Below, piece after piece: positions 1 through 8,900 of a DNA stretch of 64,000 nucleotides. The stretch comes from Geodermatophilus poikilotrophus. Lineage in GTDB: Bacteria; Actinomycetota; Actinomycetes; Mycobacteriales; Geodermatophilaceae. The position numbers and the translations under genes are program-made. Every line of letters starts with the position of its first letter. The first letter of the stretch is position 1. The notes below the pieces were generated by a model. That model saw nothing but the letters and a program-made list of their open reading frames with translations. It was not told the DNA's origin and did not search any database. The stretch lies in NCBI RefSeq assembly GCF_900111455.1, contig NZ_FOIE01000006.1, positions 62,001 to 126,000 of the forward strand, read 5' to 3'.

Positions 1-639
1 GCCCTCGCCGCCCTCGACCCGGGGGAAGCCGGAGATGCCGCGCCAGGCCAGCGCGGTCAGCAGCGACACCGCCTCGTCGCGGGACACGGTGCCCTTGCGG
101 GGCAGCCACCAGCGGGCGCTCGTCTCGGACAGCCCGGTCAGGCCCGAGGCGAGCAGCAGCGCCCGCTCCCGGTCCAGGCCGGTGTCGGCGGCGATGACCT
201 CGCCGATCGCCTCCACGCAGGCCCGGTGGCCGCGGTCGGCCAGCTCGCGGACGTCCTCGTCGTTGTTCAGGTCGGACTCGAAGACCAGCCGGAACGCGGC
301 GCCGTCGGCGTTGATGAAGTCGAAGTACGCCCCGACGGCGCCGTTGACGCGGGTGCGGTTGTCGTCGGTGCCCTCCATCGCCTCGCGCACCCGGTCGGTG
401 AGCGCGGTGACCTGCTCCTCGAGCAGCGCCAGGTAGAGCTCCCGCTTGCCCGGGAAGTGCTGGTACAGCACGGGCTTGCTGACCCCGGCCCGGTCGGCGA
501 TCTCGTCCATCGCCGCGGCGTGGTAGCCCTGGGCGACGAAGACCTCCTGCGCGGCCTGCAGCAGCTGCGCGCGGCGGGCGCCCCGCGGCAGACGGGACGA
601 GCGGCGGACGGGCGCGGGCGCTGACCGGGATACGTGCAT
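1..639 (-). CDS. TetR family transcriptional regulator (C-terminus cut by window edge)
   Basis: DNA-binding repressor of the TetR family. The N-terminal helix-turn-helix is clear: about residues 22-66 carry the pattern GARRAQLLQAAQEVF followed by the recognition-helix segment AGVSKPVLYQHFPGKRELY, which is classical for the family. The downstream all-alpha part (ligand/dimer domain) reads through to base 1 without a stop, so the last residues lie outside the window. ATG at 639 is the first start before the helix-turn-helix. It is divergent from the hydrolase at 709 with a 69-bp shared control region holding a GACCGGTC palindrome, so it probably controls itself and perhaps that hydrolase. Similar regulators sit beside the DUF3152/MoeZ block in mycobacteria (Rv3208 type). 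The ligand cannot be read from sequence. Confidence 0.9.
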   Translation of the reverse strand, partial: MHVSRSAPAPVRRSSRLPRGARRAQLLQAAQEVFVAQGYHAAAMDEIADRAGVSKPVLYQHFPGKRELYLALLEEQVTALTDRVREAMEGTDDNRTRVNGAVGAYFDFINADGAAFRLVFESDLNNDEDVRELADRGHRACVEAIGEVIAADTGLDRERALLLASGLTGLSETSARWWLPRKGTVSRDEAVSLLTALAWRGISGFPRVEGGEG

Positions 640-651
640 GGCGGGGGGATG

Positions 652-666
652 TTACCGACCGGTCAC
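652..666. promoter_or_regulatory. Candidate TetR operator
   Basis: TTACCGACCGGTCAC contains the perfect 8-bp palindrome GACCGGTC at 657-664, 13 bp upstream of the tetR start and in the divergent intergenic region. The left half TTACCGACC resembles operators used by several actinobacterial TetR proteins; the right half is less well kept. Assignment is by position and symmetry only. Confidence 0.45.
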
Positions 667-695
667 CCGCTCGCGCGCCGCCGTCCGCGCTGACC

Positions 696-701
696 TAGCG
701 T
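696..701 (+). promoter_or_regulatory. -10 hexamer for a leaderless alpha/beta hydrolase transcript
   Basis: TAGCGT fits the actinobacterial TANNNT -10 and ends 7 nt before the GTG at 709, so the transcript would begin at or next to the start codon. No Shine-Dalgarno sequence is present. Confidence 0.5.
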
Positions 702-708
702 CTGCCGG

Positions 709-1839
709 GTGCCCGACGGTCCCGACGCCCGCGCCGCCGCGGACGGGCACCCCGCCCGGCCGGCCCGCCTGTCGGCGGTCCCGCTACCGGGCACCGACCG
801 CCTCCCGCCGCCGTGGCCGGGGGAGCAGGTCGCCGTCCGCGGGGGAGAGGTGTTCGTCCGGCGGACGCCGTGGACCGGCCCGGTGGACGGCGCTGCCGCG
901 GGTGCGCCGCGGGAGCGGGCGCTCTACGTGCACGGGCTCGGCGGCGCCTCGACCAACTGGACCGACCTCGCCGCGCTGCTCGCCGTCCGCTTCGACGGCT
1001 GGGCGCTGGACCTCCCCGGTTTCGGCCGCTCGCGGCCGCCGGCGCGCACCTCCTACTCGGTCCGCGGGCACGTGGCGGCGGTCGTCGACGTCCTGGAGCG
1101 GATCGTCGCCGAGCCCGGGGAGGCCGCCGGCCGGCCGGTGCACCTGCTGGGCAACTCCCTCGGCGGCCTGGTCTCGCTGTTCGTCGCGGCCAGTCGTCCC
1201 GACCTGGTCGCCACCCTCACCCTCGTGTCCCCGGCGATGCCGGTCTACCGCGTGCCGGGCGCCTTCAGCCGCACGCTGCTGCTGCTCCTGCTGCCCGGGA
1301 TCCCGGCACTGGCCGAGCGCCGGTTGTCCGGCGTGACACCCGAGCAGCAGGTCCGCGGGATGGTGCAGGTGTGCTTCGGCGACCCGCGGCGGGTGCCGAG
1401 GGCGCGGCTGGACCAGGCGCTGGCCGAGATGCGCGAGCGCGCCGGGCAGCCGTGGGCGACGCGGGCGCTGACCCGCAGCATGCGCGGGCTGATCACCTCC
1501 TACCTGCGCGTGGGCCCGCGCAACGCCTGGCGGCTGGCCCGGTCGCTGCGGCCGCCGACGCTGGTGGTCTGGGGCGACCGCGACCGGTTGGTCGACCCCG
1601 CCCTCGCACCGCGGCTGGCAGCCGCCGTCCCGGACGCGCGCCTGCAGGTCCTTGAGGGCGTCGGGCACGTCGCGATGCTGGAGGCCCCCGAGCCGACGGC
1701 GCGGGCGGTGCTGGCACTGGCCGAGGACGCCGCCGCGGCGGCCGTGCCCGACCAGGCGCGCGCCTCCTGGCCTGCGGCGCGTCGGCGCCCGGCCACACGC
1801 CGTCACCGCGCGGTCTCCACCGGAGCCGGGAGGCCGTGA
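709..1839 (+). CDS. Alpha/beta hydrolase (lipase/esterase-like)
   Basis: Serine hydrolase of the alpha/beta fold, 376 aa. The oxyanion-region motif YVHGLGG lies near residues 72-78, the nucleophile elbow GNSLGG places the catalytic Ser at about 150, the acid is in WGDRDRLVDP and the histidine in GVGHVAM. There is no signal peptide, so it is probably cytosolic. The last ~35 residues are Ala/Arg-rich low complexity. The GTG at 709 is chosen because a TANNNT -10 lies 7 nt upstream. It is divergent from tetR and 12 bp upstream of the DUF3152 gene. A lipase-family gene (lipV) occupies a similar neighbourhood in M. tuberculosis, but substrate cannot be inferred. Confidence 0.85.
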   Translation: MPDGPDARAAADGHPARPARLSAVPLPGTDRLPPPWPGEQVAVRGGEVFVRRTPWTGPVDGAAAGAPRERALYVHGLGGASTNWTDLAALLAVRFDGWALDLPGFGRSRPPARTSYSVRGHVAAVVDVLERIVAEPGEAAGRPVHLLGNSLGGLVSLFVAASRPDLVATLTLVSPAMPVYRVPGAFSRTLLLLLLPGIPALAERRLSGVTPEQQVRGMVQVCFGDPRRVPRARLDQALAEMRERAGQPWATRALTRSMRGLITSYLRVGPRNAWRLARSLRPPTLVVWGDRDRLVDPALAPRLAAAVPDARLQVLEGVGHVAMLEAPEPTARAVLALAEDAAAAAVPDQARASWPAARRRPATRRHRAVSTGAGRP

Positions 1840-1851
1840 GAGTCTGACCAG

Positions 1852-3006
1852 GTGAGTCCCGCGGACGCCTTCCCAGGCCGCGGGCCGAACGGGCGCACGC
1901 GACCTGCGCCGGACGCCGGCCCGCCCGGTCGTCCCGCTCGCGCCGAGGAGCCGGTCCGCGGCCTGCCGCGCGTGCCCCCGCCCGTCGCCCGCCGCGCCGA
2001 GCCGCAGCAGCCCCCGCGGTTCGCCGACACCAACCCGGTGGTGACCCGGTCGGAGTCCCCGAGCCGCACCGAGCGCCCGCGGGTCCGCCGTCCCGTCGCC
2101 ACCGACGGCGCACCCGGGCGGATCCCCGCCGACCCCCGCACCGGGGGGACCCGCGTCGTCGTCACCGGCCGCACCCGGTCGGGGACCACCGGCGGCGGAG
2201 GCGGCCGGTTCCGCCGGTTCGTCACCCGGTGGGGCTGGCGCGCCTACGCGATCCCGCTGCTCGTCCTGGCGACCGTGGTCACGCTCGTGGACCTCGCGTC
2301 CGGCGGAGCCGGCACGGGCGGGTCGGCCACCGCCGCGCCGACGCCCTCGGCCGGTGCCCCCATCACCGCGGAGGCGGTCGCGGAACCCTCGGCGACCCCG
2401 ACGGCGCCGGCCGAGATCGACGCCGCACCGACCGAGGCGCCGGAGACCGCCGCGGGCGCCCCCGGCTTCGTCCAGCAGGGCGCCGGGAGCGTGACCGTCG
2501 TCCCCGGCACCTCGCAGGTCCGCGGGACCGGCCCGCTGCAGCGCTTCGTCGTCGAGGTCGAGGACGGCATCGAGGTGGACGGGCCGTCGTTCGCCGCCGC
2601 GGTCGAGGAGACGCTGGCCGACCCGCGGTCGTGGGGCAACGGCGGGCGGATGTCGTTCCAGCGGGTCGGCCAGGAGGAGGCCGCGGCCGGCGACTACGCG
2701 TTCAAGGTGACGCTGATCAGCCCCGGCAACATGGAGCGGTACTGCCCCGGCGTCGGCACCGGCGGGTACACGTCCTGCCGGTACGGCGACCGGGCCGTCA
2801 TCAACCTGGCCCGCTGGGCGACCGCCGTCCCGGACTACCAGGGCGACATCCCCACCTACCGGCACTACGTGGTGAACCACGAGGTCGGCCACGCGCTCGG
2901 CAACGGGCACCAGGAGTGCCCCGGACCCGGCCGGCCGGCACCGGTCATGCAGCAGCAGACCCTCGGGCTCGAGGGCTGCGCCAAGAACGCCTGGCCGTAC
3001 CCCTGA
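1852..3006 (+). CDS. DUF3152 protein, membrane-anchored, metzincin-like motif
   Basis: 384-aa protein with a long Pro/Arg-rich cytoplasmic N-terminus, one transmembrane helix near residues 130-150 (YAIPLLVLATVVTLVDLASG), an Ala/Pro/Thr-rich linker, and a C-terminal extracytoplasmic DUF3152 domain. Near the C-terminus HEVGHALGNGH matches the HExxHxxGxxH zinc signature of metzincins and is followed by VMQQQ, which could supply the Met-turn. Four Cys (in ERYCPG, TSCRYG, QECPG and EGCAKN) could form two disulfides outside the membrane. A protease role is inference from the motif. Orthologues sit beside moeZ in mycobacteria (Rv3207c type). GTG at 1852 is the likely start, 12 bp after the hydrolase. 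Confidence 0.88.
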   Translation: MSPADAFPGRGPNGRTRPAPDAGPPGRPARAEEPVRGLPRVPPPVARRAEPQQPPRFADTNPVVTRSESPSRTERPRVRRPVATDGAPGRIPADPRTGGTRVVVTGRTRSGTTGGGGGRFRRFVTRWGWRAYAIPLLVLATVVTLVDLASGGAGTGGSATAAPTPSAGAPITAEAVAEPSATPTAPAEIDAAPTEAPETAAGAPGFVQQGAGSVTVVPGTSQVRGTGPLQRFVVEVEDGIEVDGPSFAAAVEETLADPRSWGNGGRMSFQRVGQEEAAAGDYAFKVTLISPGNMERYCPGVGTGGYTSCRYGDRAVINLARWATAVPDYQGDIPTYRHYVVNHEVGHALGNGHQECPGPGRPAPVMQQQTLGLEGCAKNAWPYP

Positions 3007-3107
3007 CGGGGTCGCCCCCCCGGCCGACACCGCCGGCGGGTGCGTCTCCCGGCTGCGCCGAGCCCTCCCCGCGCGTCCGCGCGCCCCTCCCCGGGTAGGG
3101 GGTCGGC

Positions 3108-3302
3108 ATGGACGCGATCTCGTTCGGCAAGGCCGGTCTGCAGGGCTGGCGCGCGAAGCTGGCCGACGCGGTGGCCGACCCGGTCGCCCGGAACTCCGGG
3201 CTGACCGACGACCAGGTGAGGGCTGCGGTGGGCGCCGTCTTCTTCGTGCTGTCGGTCGTCTACGTGGGCCAGACGCTCAAGCGCCTGGCCGCCAGGAGCT
3301 GA
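3108..3302 (+). CDS. Small membrane protein, function unknown
   Basis: 64-aa protein starting MDAISFGKAGLQGW. The C-terminal half holds one predicted transmembrane helix (VGAVFFVLSVVYVGQTL) followed by a basic tail KRLAARS, suggesting a single-pass protein with its C-terminus in the cytosol. It lies between the DUF3152 gene and moeZ. I do not recognise a family. ATG at 3108 is the only suitable start. Confidence 0.65.
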   Translation: MDAISFGKAGLQGWRAKLADAVADPVARNSGLTDDQVRAAVGAVFFVLSVVYVGQTLKRLAARS

Positions 3303-3419
3303 GGGCACCGCTGCTCGTACGCGGCTCCGGTGGTCGGGGAATCATGCGGGCGTGCCACGCTGTTGACCCGACGAACGCCGGCCTGCGCTGGGCCGCTGTC
3401 GAGTACTGAGGAGCAGCTC

Positions 3420-4580
3420 GTGTCCCTGCCACCCCTGGTGGAGCCCGCCGCCGATCTCACGATCGACGAGGTCCGCCGGTACAGCCGTCACCTGATCATC
3501 CCGGACGTCGGGATGGACGGCCAGAAGCGACTGAAGAACGCCAAGGTGCTCGCCGTCGGCGCCGGCGGCCTCGGTTCGCCCGTGCTGATGTACCTGGCCG
3601 CGGCCGGGGTCGGGACGCTGGGCATCGTCGAGTTCGACGTCGTCGACGAGTCGAACCTGCAGCGCCAGATCATCCACGGCAGGTCCGACGTGGGCCGGTC
3701 CAAGGCCGAGAGCGCGCGCGACTCCATCACGGAGATCAACCCCTACGTCGACGTCCGCCTGCACCAGACGCGGCTGGACAGCGACAACGTGATGGAGATC
3801 TTTAGCCAGTACGACCTCATCGTCGACGGCACCGACAACTTCGCCACGCGCTACCTGGTCAACGACGCCTGCGTGCTGCTGGGCAAGCCCTACGTCTGGG
3901 GCTCGATCTACCGGTTCGACGGCCAGGTCTCGGTGTTCTGGAACGAGCACGGCCCGAACTACCGCGACCTCTACCCGGTGCCCCCGCCCCCCGGCATGGT
4001 GCCCAGCTGCGCCGAGGGCGGCGTGCTCGGCGTCCTGTGCGCGACCATCGGTGCCATCCAGGCCACCGAGGCGGTCAAGCTGATCACCGGCATCGGCGAG
4101 ACGCTGCTCGGCCGGCTGATGGTCTACGACGCCCTGGAGATGACCTTCCGCACCATCAAGGTGCGCAAGGACCCGGAGGGCGAGCCGATCACCGGGCTCA
4201 TCGACTACGAGACCTTCTGCGGTGTGGTCTCCGACGAGGCCCAGCAGGCCGCCGCGGGCTCGACGATCACCGTCGACGAGCTCAAGGACATGATGGACGC
4301 CGGCAAGGACTTCGAGCTGATCGACGTCCGGGAGCCCAACGAGTACGAGATCGTGTCGATCCCCGGCGCGACGCTCATCCCCAAGGACGAGATCCTCTCC
4401 GGCCGGGCGCTGGCGCAGCTGCCGCAGGACAAGCCGATCGTGCTGCACTGCAAGACCGGCGTCCGTTCGGCCGAGGTGCTCGCCGCGGTGAAGAACGCGG
4501 GCTTCTCCGACGCCGTCCACGTCCAGGGCGGCGTGACGGCCTGGGCGACGCGCATCGACAAGACGCTGCCGACCTACTGA
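3420..4580 (+). CDS. moeZ: MoeZ: adenylyltransferase/sulfurtransferase
   Basis: Two-domain protein of 386 aa, the normal MoeZ length. The N-terminal ThiF/MoeB E1-like domain has the nucleotide-binding motif GAGGLGSP (about residues 43-50) and adenylates the C-terminal glycine of sulfur-carrier proteins. The C-terminal rhodanese domain (about 285-386) has the persulfide Cys in HCKTGVRS. In actinobacteria MoeZ serves molybdopterin and thiocarboxylate sulfur-carrier pathways, such as CysO for cysteine. The GTG at 3420 is preferred because AGGAG lies 7-8 nt upstream and the protein then begins just before the conserved RYSRHLIIPDVG; the frame is open to 3330. It is followed by a two-tier hairpin. 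Confidence 0.95.
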   Translation: MSLPPLVEPAADLTIDEVRRYSRHLIIPDVGMDGQKRLKNAKVLAVGAGGLGSPVLMYLAAAGVGTLGIVEFDVVDESNLQRQIIHGRSDVGRSKAESARDSITEINPYVDVRLHQTRLDSDNVMEIFSQYDLIVDGTDNFATRYLVNDACVLLGKPYVWGSIYRFDGQVSVFWNEHGPNYRDLYPVPPPPGMVPSCAEGGVLGVLCATIGAIQATEAVKLITGIGETLLGRLMVYDALEMTFRTIKVRKDPEGEPITGLIDYETFCGVVSDEAQQAAAGSTITVDELKDMMDAGKDFELIDVREPNEYEIVSIPGATLIPKDEILSGRALAQLPQDKPIVLHCKTGVRSAEVLAAVKNAGFSDAVHVQGGVTAWATRIDKTLPTY

Positions 4581-4583
4581 GAG

Positions 4584-4628
4584 GACCCCGCTGCCCCCCG
4601 CCGCTCGCGGCGGGGCCCTGCAGCGGGG
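4584..4628 (+). terminator. Two-tier hairpin after moeZ (palindromic repeat family)
   Basis: Directly after the stop codon. The outer stem is CCCCGCTG (4586-4593) with CAGCGGGG (4621-4628); the inner stem is CCCCGCCG (4596-4603) with CGGCGGGG (4608-4615) around a CTCG loop. There is no T-run. It shares the stop-GAGGACCCC...palindrome layout with other elements in this window. Confidence 0.65.
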
Positions 4629-4663
4629 CCGTTCCAGTACGTCACCTGCCGTTCCAGTACGTC
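4629..4663. repeat. 15-bp direct repeat, 20-bp period
   Basis: CCGTTCCAGTACGTC occurs at 4629-4643 and again at 4649-4663, about two helical turns apart, between the moeZ hairpin and the gene at 4725. The spacing would suit two bound copies of a regulator on one face of DNA. Confidence 0.6.
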
Positions 4664-4724
4664 GCCAGGGCTTGGTCCTCTCCCGTACGGGGCGGACCGG
4701 GCCCTGGCGCTGTCTACTGACCGC

Positions 4725-5309
4725 ATGCCCGACTTCGCCCCGACCGAGCTGATCGCGCTCTTCCAGCGCGCGCAGGCCGCGTTCACCGACCGCGTCGACG
4801 CGGTCGAGCCGGAGCAGTGGGACGACGAGGCGCTGCCCGGATGGACGGTCGCCGACCTCGTCGCGCACCTGGTGTCCGAGGCGCTCTGGGTGCCGCCGCT
4901 GCTGGCCGGGGAGCCGTTCGACCTCATCGACGGCCGCTTCCCCGACGACACCAGCGACCTGCTGGGAGACGACCCGCTGACCGGCTGGGAGTCCGCCGCC
5001 GACGGCGCGCTGGCCGCCTTCGCGCAGGACCGGGCGCTGCTGCACACCGTGCACCTGTCCCGCGGGCCGCTCTCGGCCGGGGAGTACATCGAGGAGATGA
5101 CCGCCGACCTCACGGTGCACTCCTGGGACCTCGCCCGGGCCACCCACGGCGACACCGAACTGGACCCGGCGCTGGTCACGGCGGCCCTCGTCGTCGCCGA
5201 CCGGCTCCCCGAGGCGGGCGTGCCCGGCCTGTTCGACCCGCCGCTGGACGTGCCGCGGACCGCTCCGCCGCAGGCCCGTCTGCTGGGGCGGTACGGCCGC
5301 CGGGGCTGA
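4725..5309 (+). CDS. TIGR03086-type / MDMPI_N-domain protein
   Basis: 194-aa member of the DinB-like four-helix family that includes mycothiol-dependent maleylpyruvate isomerase. Signature segments are PGWTVADLVAHLV near residues 39-51, with the first metal-ligand His, and LTVHSWDLARATHGD near 127-141, with the second conserved His. Members bind a divalent metal, and several use mycothiol, the actinobacterial thiol. Substrate is unknown. ATG at 4725 gives the normal family N-terminus. It is a separate transcription unit, downstream of the 15-bp direct repeats, between moeZ and the ATL gene as in related genomes. Confidence 0.8.
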   Translation: MPDFAPTELIALFQRAQAAFTDRVDAVEPEQWDDEALPGWTVADLVAHLVSEALWVPPLLAGEPFDLIDGRFPDDTSDLLGDDPLTGWESAADGALAAFAQDRALLHTVHLSRGPLSAGEYIEEMTADLTVHSWDLARATHGDTELDPALVTAALVVADRLPEAGVPGLFDPPLDVPRTAPPQARLLGRYGRRG

Positions 5310-5381
5310 CCGGAACGGCTCCGCGATCGAGGGGCGCCGCCCGTCGCCCCCGCCCCTAGGCTGCCGCTGTTCGAGATCGGC

Positions 5382-5387
5382 AGGAGG
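5382..5387 (+). promoter_or_regulatory. Strong Shine-Dalgarno pointing to a CTG start at 5394
   Basis: AGGAGG at 5382-5387 is followed 6 nt later by CTG at 5394, in frame with the ATL protein; no ATG, GTG or TTG sits at a usable distance. A -10-like TAGGCT is at 5357-5362. Confidence 0.55.
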
Positions 5388-5456
5388 TGCCCCCTGCACG
5401 AGCCAGCCACCCCCGGCACGGAAGACCTCCGGTCCGTCCGCCGGCCCGGGTCGGGC

Positions 5457-5789
5457 GTGCGTGCCGTGAGCCCGGCGAGACCCGGCGGACCGCCGTCCCC
5501 GGGCGCCTCGCCGCTGGACGTCGACGAGGCCGTCCTCGACGTCGTCGAGCGGATCCCGGCCGGCCGGGTCAGCACCTACGGCGCCATCGGGCGGCTGGTC
5601 GGCGTCGGGCCGCGGCGGGTCGCCCGCGCGCTGTCGCTGGGCGGGGGAGCGGTGCCGTGGCACCGGGTGGTGCGCGCCGACGGCTCGGCCGCCGAGGCGG
5701 TCCGGGTCGAGCAGCTCGGGCTGCTGGCCGCCGAGGGCGTGCCGGCGCGCAACGGCCGGGTCGACCTGGCCGCCGTCGGCTGGCCCTGA
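5457..5789 (+). CDS. Alkyltransferase-like (ATL) DNA repair protein, MGMT fold
   Basis: Homologous to the DNA-binding domain of O6-alkylguanine-DNA alkyltransferase, but the active-site PCHRV is PWHRV here (VPWHRVVRADG), the mark of ATL proteins. These bind O6-alkylguanine, flip it and hand it to nucleotide excision repair without transferring the alkyl group. The fold spans roughly from DVDEAVLDVVERIPAGRVSTYG, with the conserved Tyr, to the C-terminus. The start is uncertain: GTG 5457 and GTG 5466 are available, but the best ribosome site serves an in-frame CTG at 5394. It lies upstream of adnA, as the related gene does in mycobacteria (Rv3204 region). Confidence 0.85.
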   Translation: MRAVSPARPGGPPSPGASPLDVDEAVLDVVERIPAGRVSTYGAIGRLVGVGPRRVARALSLGGGAVPWHRVVRADGSAAEAVRVEQLGLLAAEGVPARNGRVDLAAVGWP

Positions 5790-5943
5790 GCCGGCCGGAG
5801 GCAGCGGTCCTGCCGGGGCCGGGGACCGCACCGCCGGCGCGGTGCCGGTCCCCTGGTGCGTCGGCGTGCCGCTCGACGAGAGCCGCGCCGCGCCGGGTGC
5901 CCGACCCTCCGAGAACGTCGGACGCTCGTGGTGTCATCGGGGT

Positions 5944-8900
5944 GTGGCACTGCGGGGGGACGAGTCGACGCCGATCTACCGCCTGTTGCAGCCGGCCGCG
6001 GTGCCGGCGCCAGCGCCCCGGCTCGACCCCACCCAGCAGGCCGTCGTCGACCACCCGGGCGGCCCGCTGCTGGTGCTCGCCGGCCCCGGCACGGGCAAGA
6101 CGACGACGATCGTCGAGGCGGTCGCCGCGCGGATCGACCACGGCGTCGACCCCGAGCAGATCCTCGTCCTGACCTTCAGCCGCCGCGCCGCGGCCGAGCT
6201 GCGCGACCGCGTCACCGCGCGGGTGGCGCGCACCATCCGCGAGCCGCTGGCCCGCACCTTCCACTCCTACGCCTACGGCGTGCTGCGCCGGGCGGCGCTG
6301 CTGCGCGGGGAGGCGCCCCCGCGGCTGCTCACCGCCGCCGAGCAGGACGCCCTCGTCGCCGAGCTGCTGCGCGGTGACCTGGCCGGGGAGGGCGCGGTGC
6401 GGTGGCCGGAGTCGCTGCTGCCGGCGCTGACCACCGCCGGTTTCCGCGGCGAACTGCGCGAGCTGCTGCTGCGGGCCACCGAGCGGGGGGTCGACCCGGA
6501 GCTGCTGGCCGCCTGGAGCCGGGAGACCGGCAACGAGGCGTGGCTGCACGCCGCGGCCTTCCAGGAGCAGTACGAGGCGGTCACCGCCTTCTCCACCGCC
6601 GGCGGCGGTGACGCGTCGGGCTACGACCCCGCCGAGCTGGTCCGGGCCGCGATCGCCGAGCTCGAGGACGACCCGGCGCTGCTGCGCGCCGAGCGCGAGC
6701 GGGCCCGTTGGCTGTTCGTCGACGAGTACCAGGACACCGACCCGGCGCAGGTGGAACTGCTGCAGCTGCTCGCCGGTGGCGGGGCCGACCTGGTCGTCGT
6801 CGGCGACCCCGACCAGGCCGTCTACACCTTCCGCGGCGCCGAGCCGCGCGGCATCGTCGAGTTCCCCGAGCGGTTCCGCACCGTGAGCGGCCGGCCCGCA
6901 CCGCGGCTGTCGCTGGGCGTGTGCCGGCGCTCGGGCCCCGCGTTGCTGGAGGTCAGCCGGAGGGTCGCCGAGGCGCTGCCCGGTCCCTGGGAGCACCGCC
7001 GGCTGACCGCCGTCGGGGGCGCCGAGGAGGGCAGCGCCGAGGTGCACGTGTTCGGCTCGGCGTCGGTGGAGGCCGCCTACGTCGCCGACACCCTGCGCCG
7101 CGCGCACCTGGTCGACGGCGTCCCGTGGTCGGGGATGGCCGTCGTCGTGCGCACCGCGCTGGCCGTCGGGCCGCTGCGGCGGGCGCTCACCTCGGCCGGC
7201 GTCCCGGTCGAGGTCGGCACCGACGACCTGCCGCTCGCCGCACAGCCGGCCGTCGCCCCGCTGCTGGCCGCGCTCGGCGCCCTGCTGCCGCCGCCGGGCG
7301 CCGAGCCGGGCACCCTGGCCCTCGACGAGCCCGGCGCCGAGGCGTTGCTCACCTCCGCGCTGGGCGGCGCGACCGTGCTGGACCTGCGCCGGCTGCGCCG
7401 TGCCGTGCGGATCGCCCAGGCCCAGCGCGGGGTCGATGCCGACGAGCGGGGCGCGCCGCTGGCCACCGCGCTCACCGACGAGGGGTTGCTCGAGGAGCTG
7501 CCCGACGCCGTCGCCCGACCCGCGCGCCGGGTCGCGGACGTGCTGGCCGCCGGCCGGGTGGCGCTGGCCCTCGACGGGTCCGCGGAGGACGTGCTCTGGG
7601 CGATGTGGCAGCGCAGTGGCCTGGCCGCCCGGTGGGCGCGGGCCAGCGCCGCCGGCGGGGCGGCCGGAGCGGTCGCCGACCGCGACCTCGACGCGGTCGT
7701 CGCGCTCTTCGACGCCGCGGCCGGCTTCGTCGACCGGCTGCCCTCGGCCACCGTCGGCGCGTTCGTCGAGCACCTGTCGGCGCAGGAGCTGCCCGGGGTC
7801 AGCGACGCGGGCCGGGAGTCGGCGACCGACGCCGTCCGGCTGCTCACCGCGCACGCGTCCAAGGGCCTGGAGTGGGACGTCGTCTGCGTGGCCGGCGTGC
7901 AGGAGGGCATCTGGCCCGACCTGCGCGACCGCGGCACGCTGCTGGGCACCGAGCTGCTGGTCGAGCGGGTGGCGGGCATCGACGGCGCCGTCCTCGACCG
8001 GCGCGTGCAGATGCTGGCCGAGGAGCGGCGGCTGTTCTACGTCGCGTGCACCCGCGCCCGCCGGCGGCTGGTGGTCACCGCCGTCGAGGGCGCCCTGGAC
8101 GGACCCGACGCCGGCGCCACGGCCTCCCGGTTCCTCGACCTCGTCGTCCCCCCGCCCGACGACGGACGGCCGCTGACGCCGCTGCCGCGTTCGCTCACCC
8201 TGCCCGCGCTGGTCGCCGAGCTGCGGCGGGCGGTCAGCGACCCGCAGACCGAGCCGGCCCGCCGGTCCGCCGCGGCCGCAGTGCTGCGCCGGCTGGCCGA
8301 CGAGGGCGTGCCCGGCGCCTCCCCGGCCGACTGGTGGGGCCTGGCGCCGCTGTCCGACGACGCTCCGCTGGTGCCCGACGGCGAGGCGGTGCGGGTGCGC
8401 CCGTCGGCGATCGAGACCTTCCAGCGCTGCCCGCTGAAGTGGGTGCTCGGCGCGGTCGGCGCCGAGGCCTCGCCCGACGCGACCCGCACCGTCGGCTCGG
8501 CGGTGCACGCCGTCGCGCAGCAGGTGGCCGAGGGGCTGCCCGCCGCCGAGGCACCCGCCGCGCTGGCCGCGGAGCTCGACCAGCTCGACCTCGGCCCCGG
8601 CTGGGCCGACCAGCGGCAGCGGATCGCCGCCCGCGACATGCTCGACCGGTTCCTGCGCTGGCACGCCGCCAACGGCCGTGAGCTGCTCGCCGCCGAGGCC
8701 GACTTCGACGTCACCGTGGGGCGGGCCCGCATCCGCGGCCAGGTCGACCGGCTCGAGCGCGACGGCGCCGGCCGGCTGGTCGTGGTCGACCTCAAGACCG
8801 GGCGCACCGCCGCGCGCGACATCGACACCCACGGGCAGCTGGCCGCCTACCAGGTGGCCGTCGCCGCCGGCGCGTTCGGCGAGCACGGCGACGCACCGGG

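Noticed and set aside
784..3030. 748-residue open frame on the minus strand
   Set aside because: Antisense to the hydrolase and DUF3152 genes; composition is Gly/Arg/His/Val shadow of a high-GC codon pattern with no domain.
4629..4663. CRISPR-like array
   Set aside because: Only two 15-bp repeats with a 5-bp gap; no spacers or cas genes in the window.
5790..5943. SOS/LexA box ahead of adnA
   Set aside because: No GAAC-n4-GTTC-type site found by eye.
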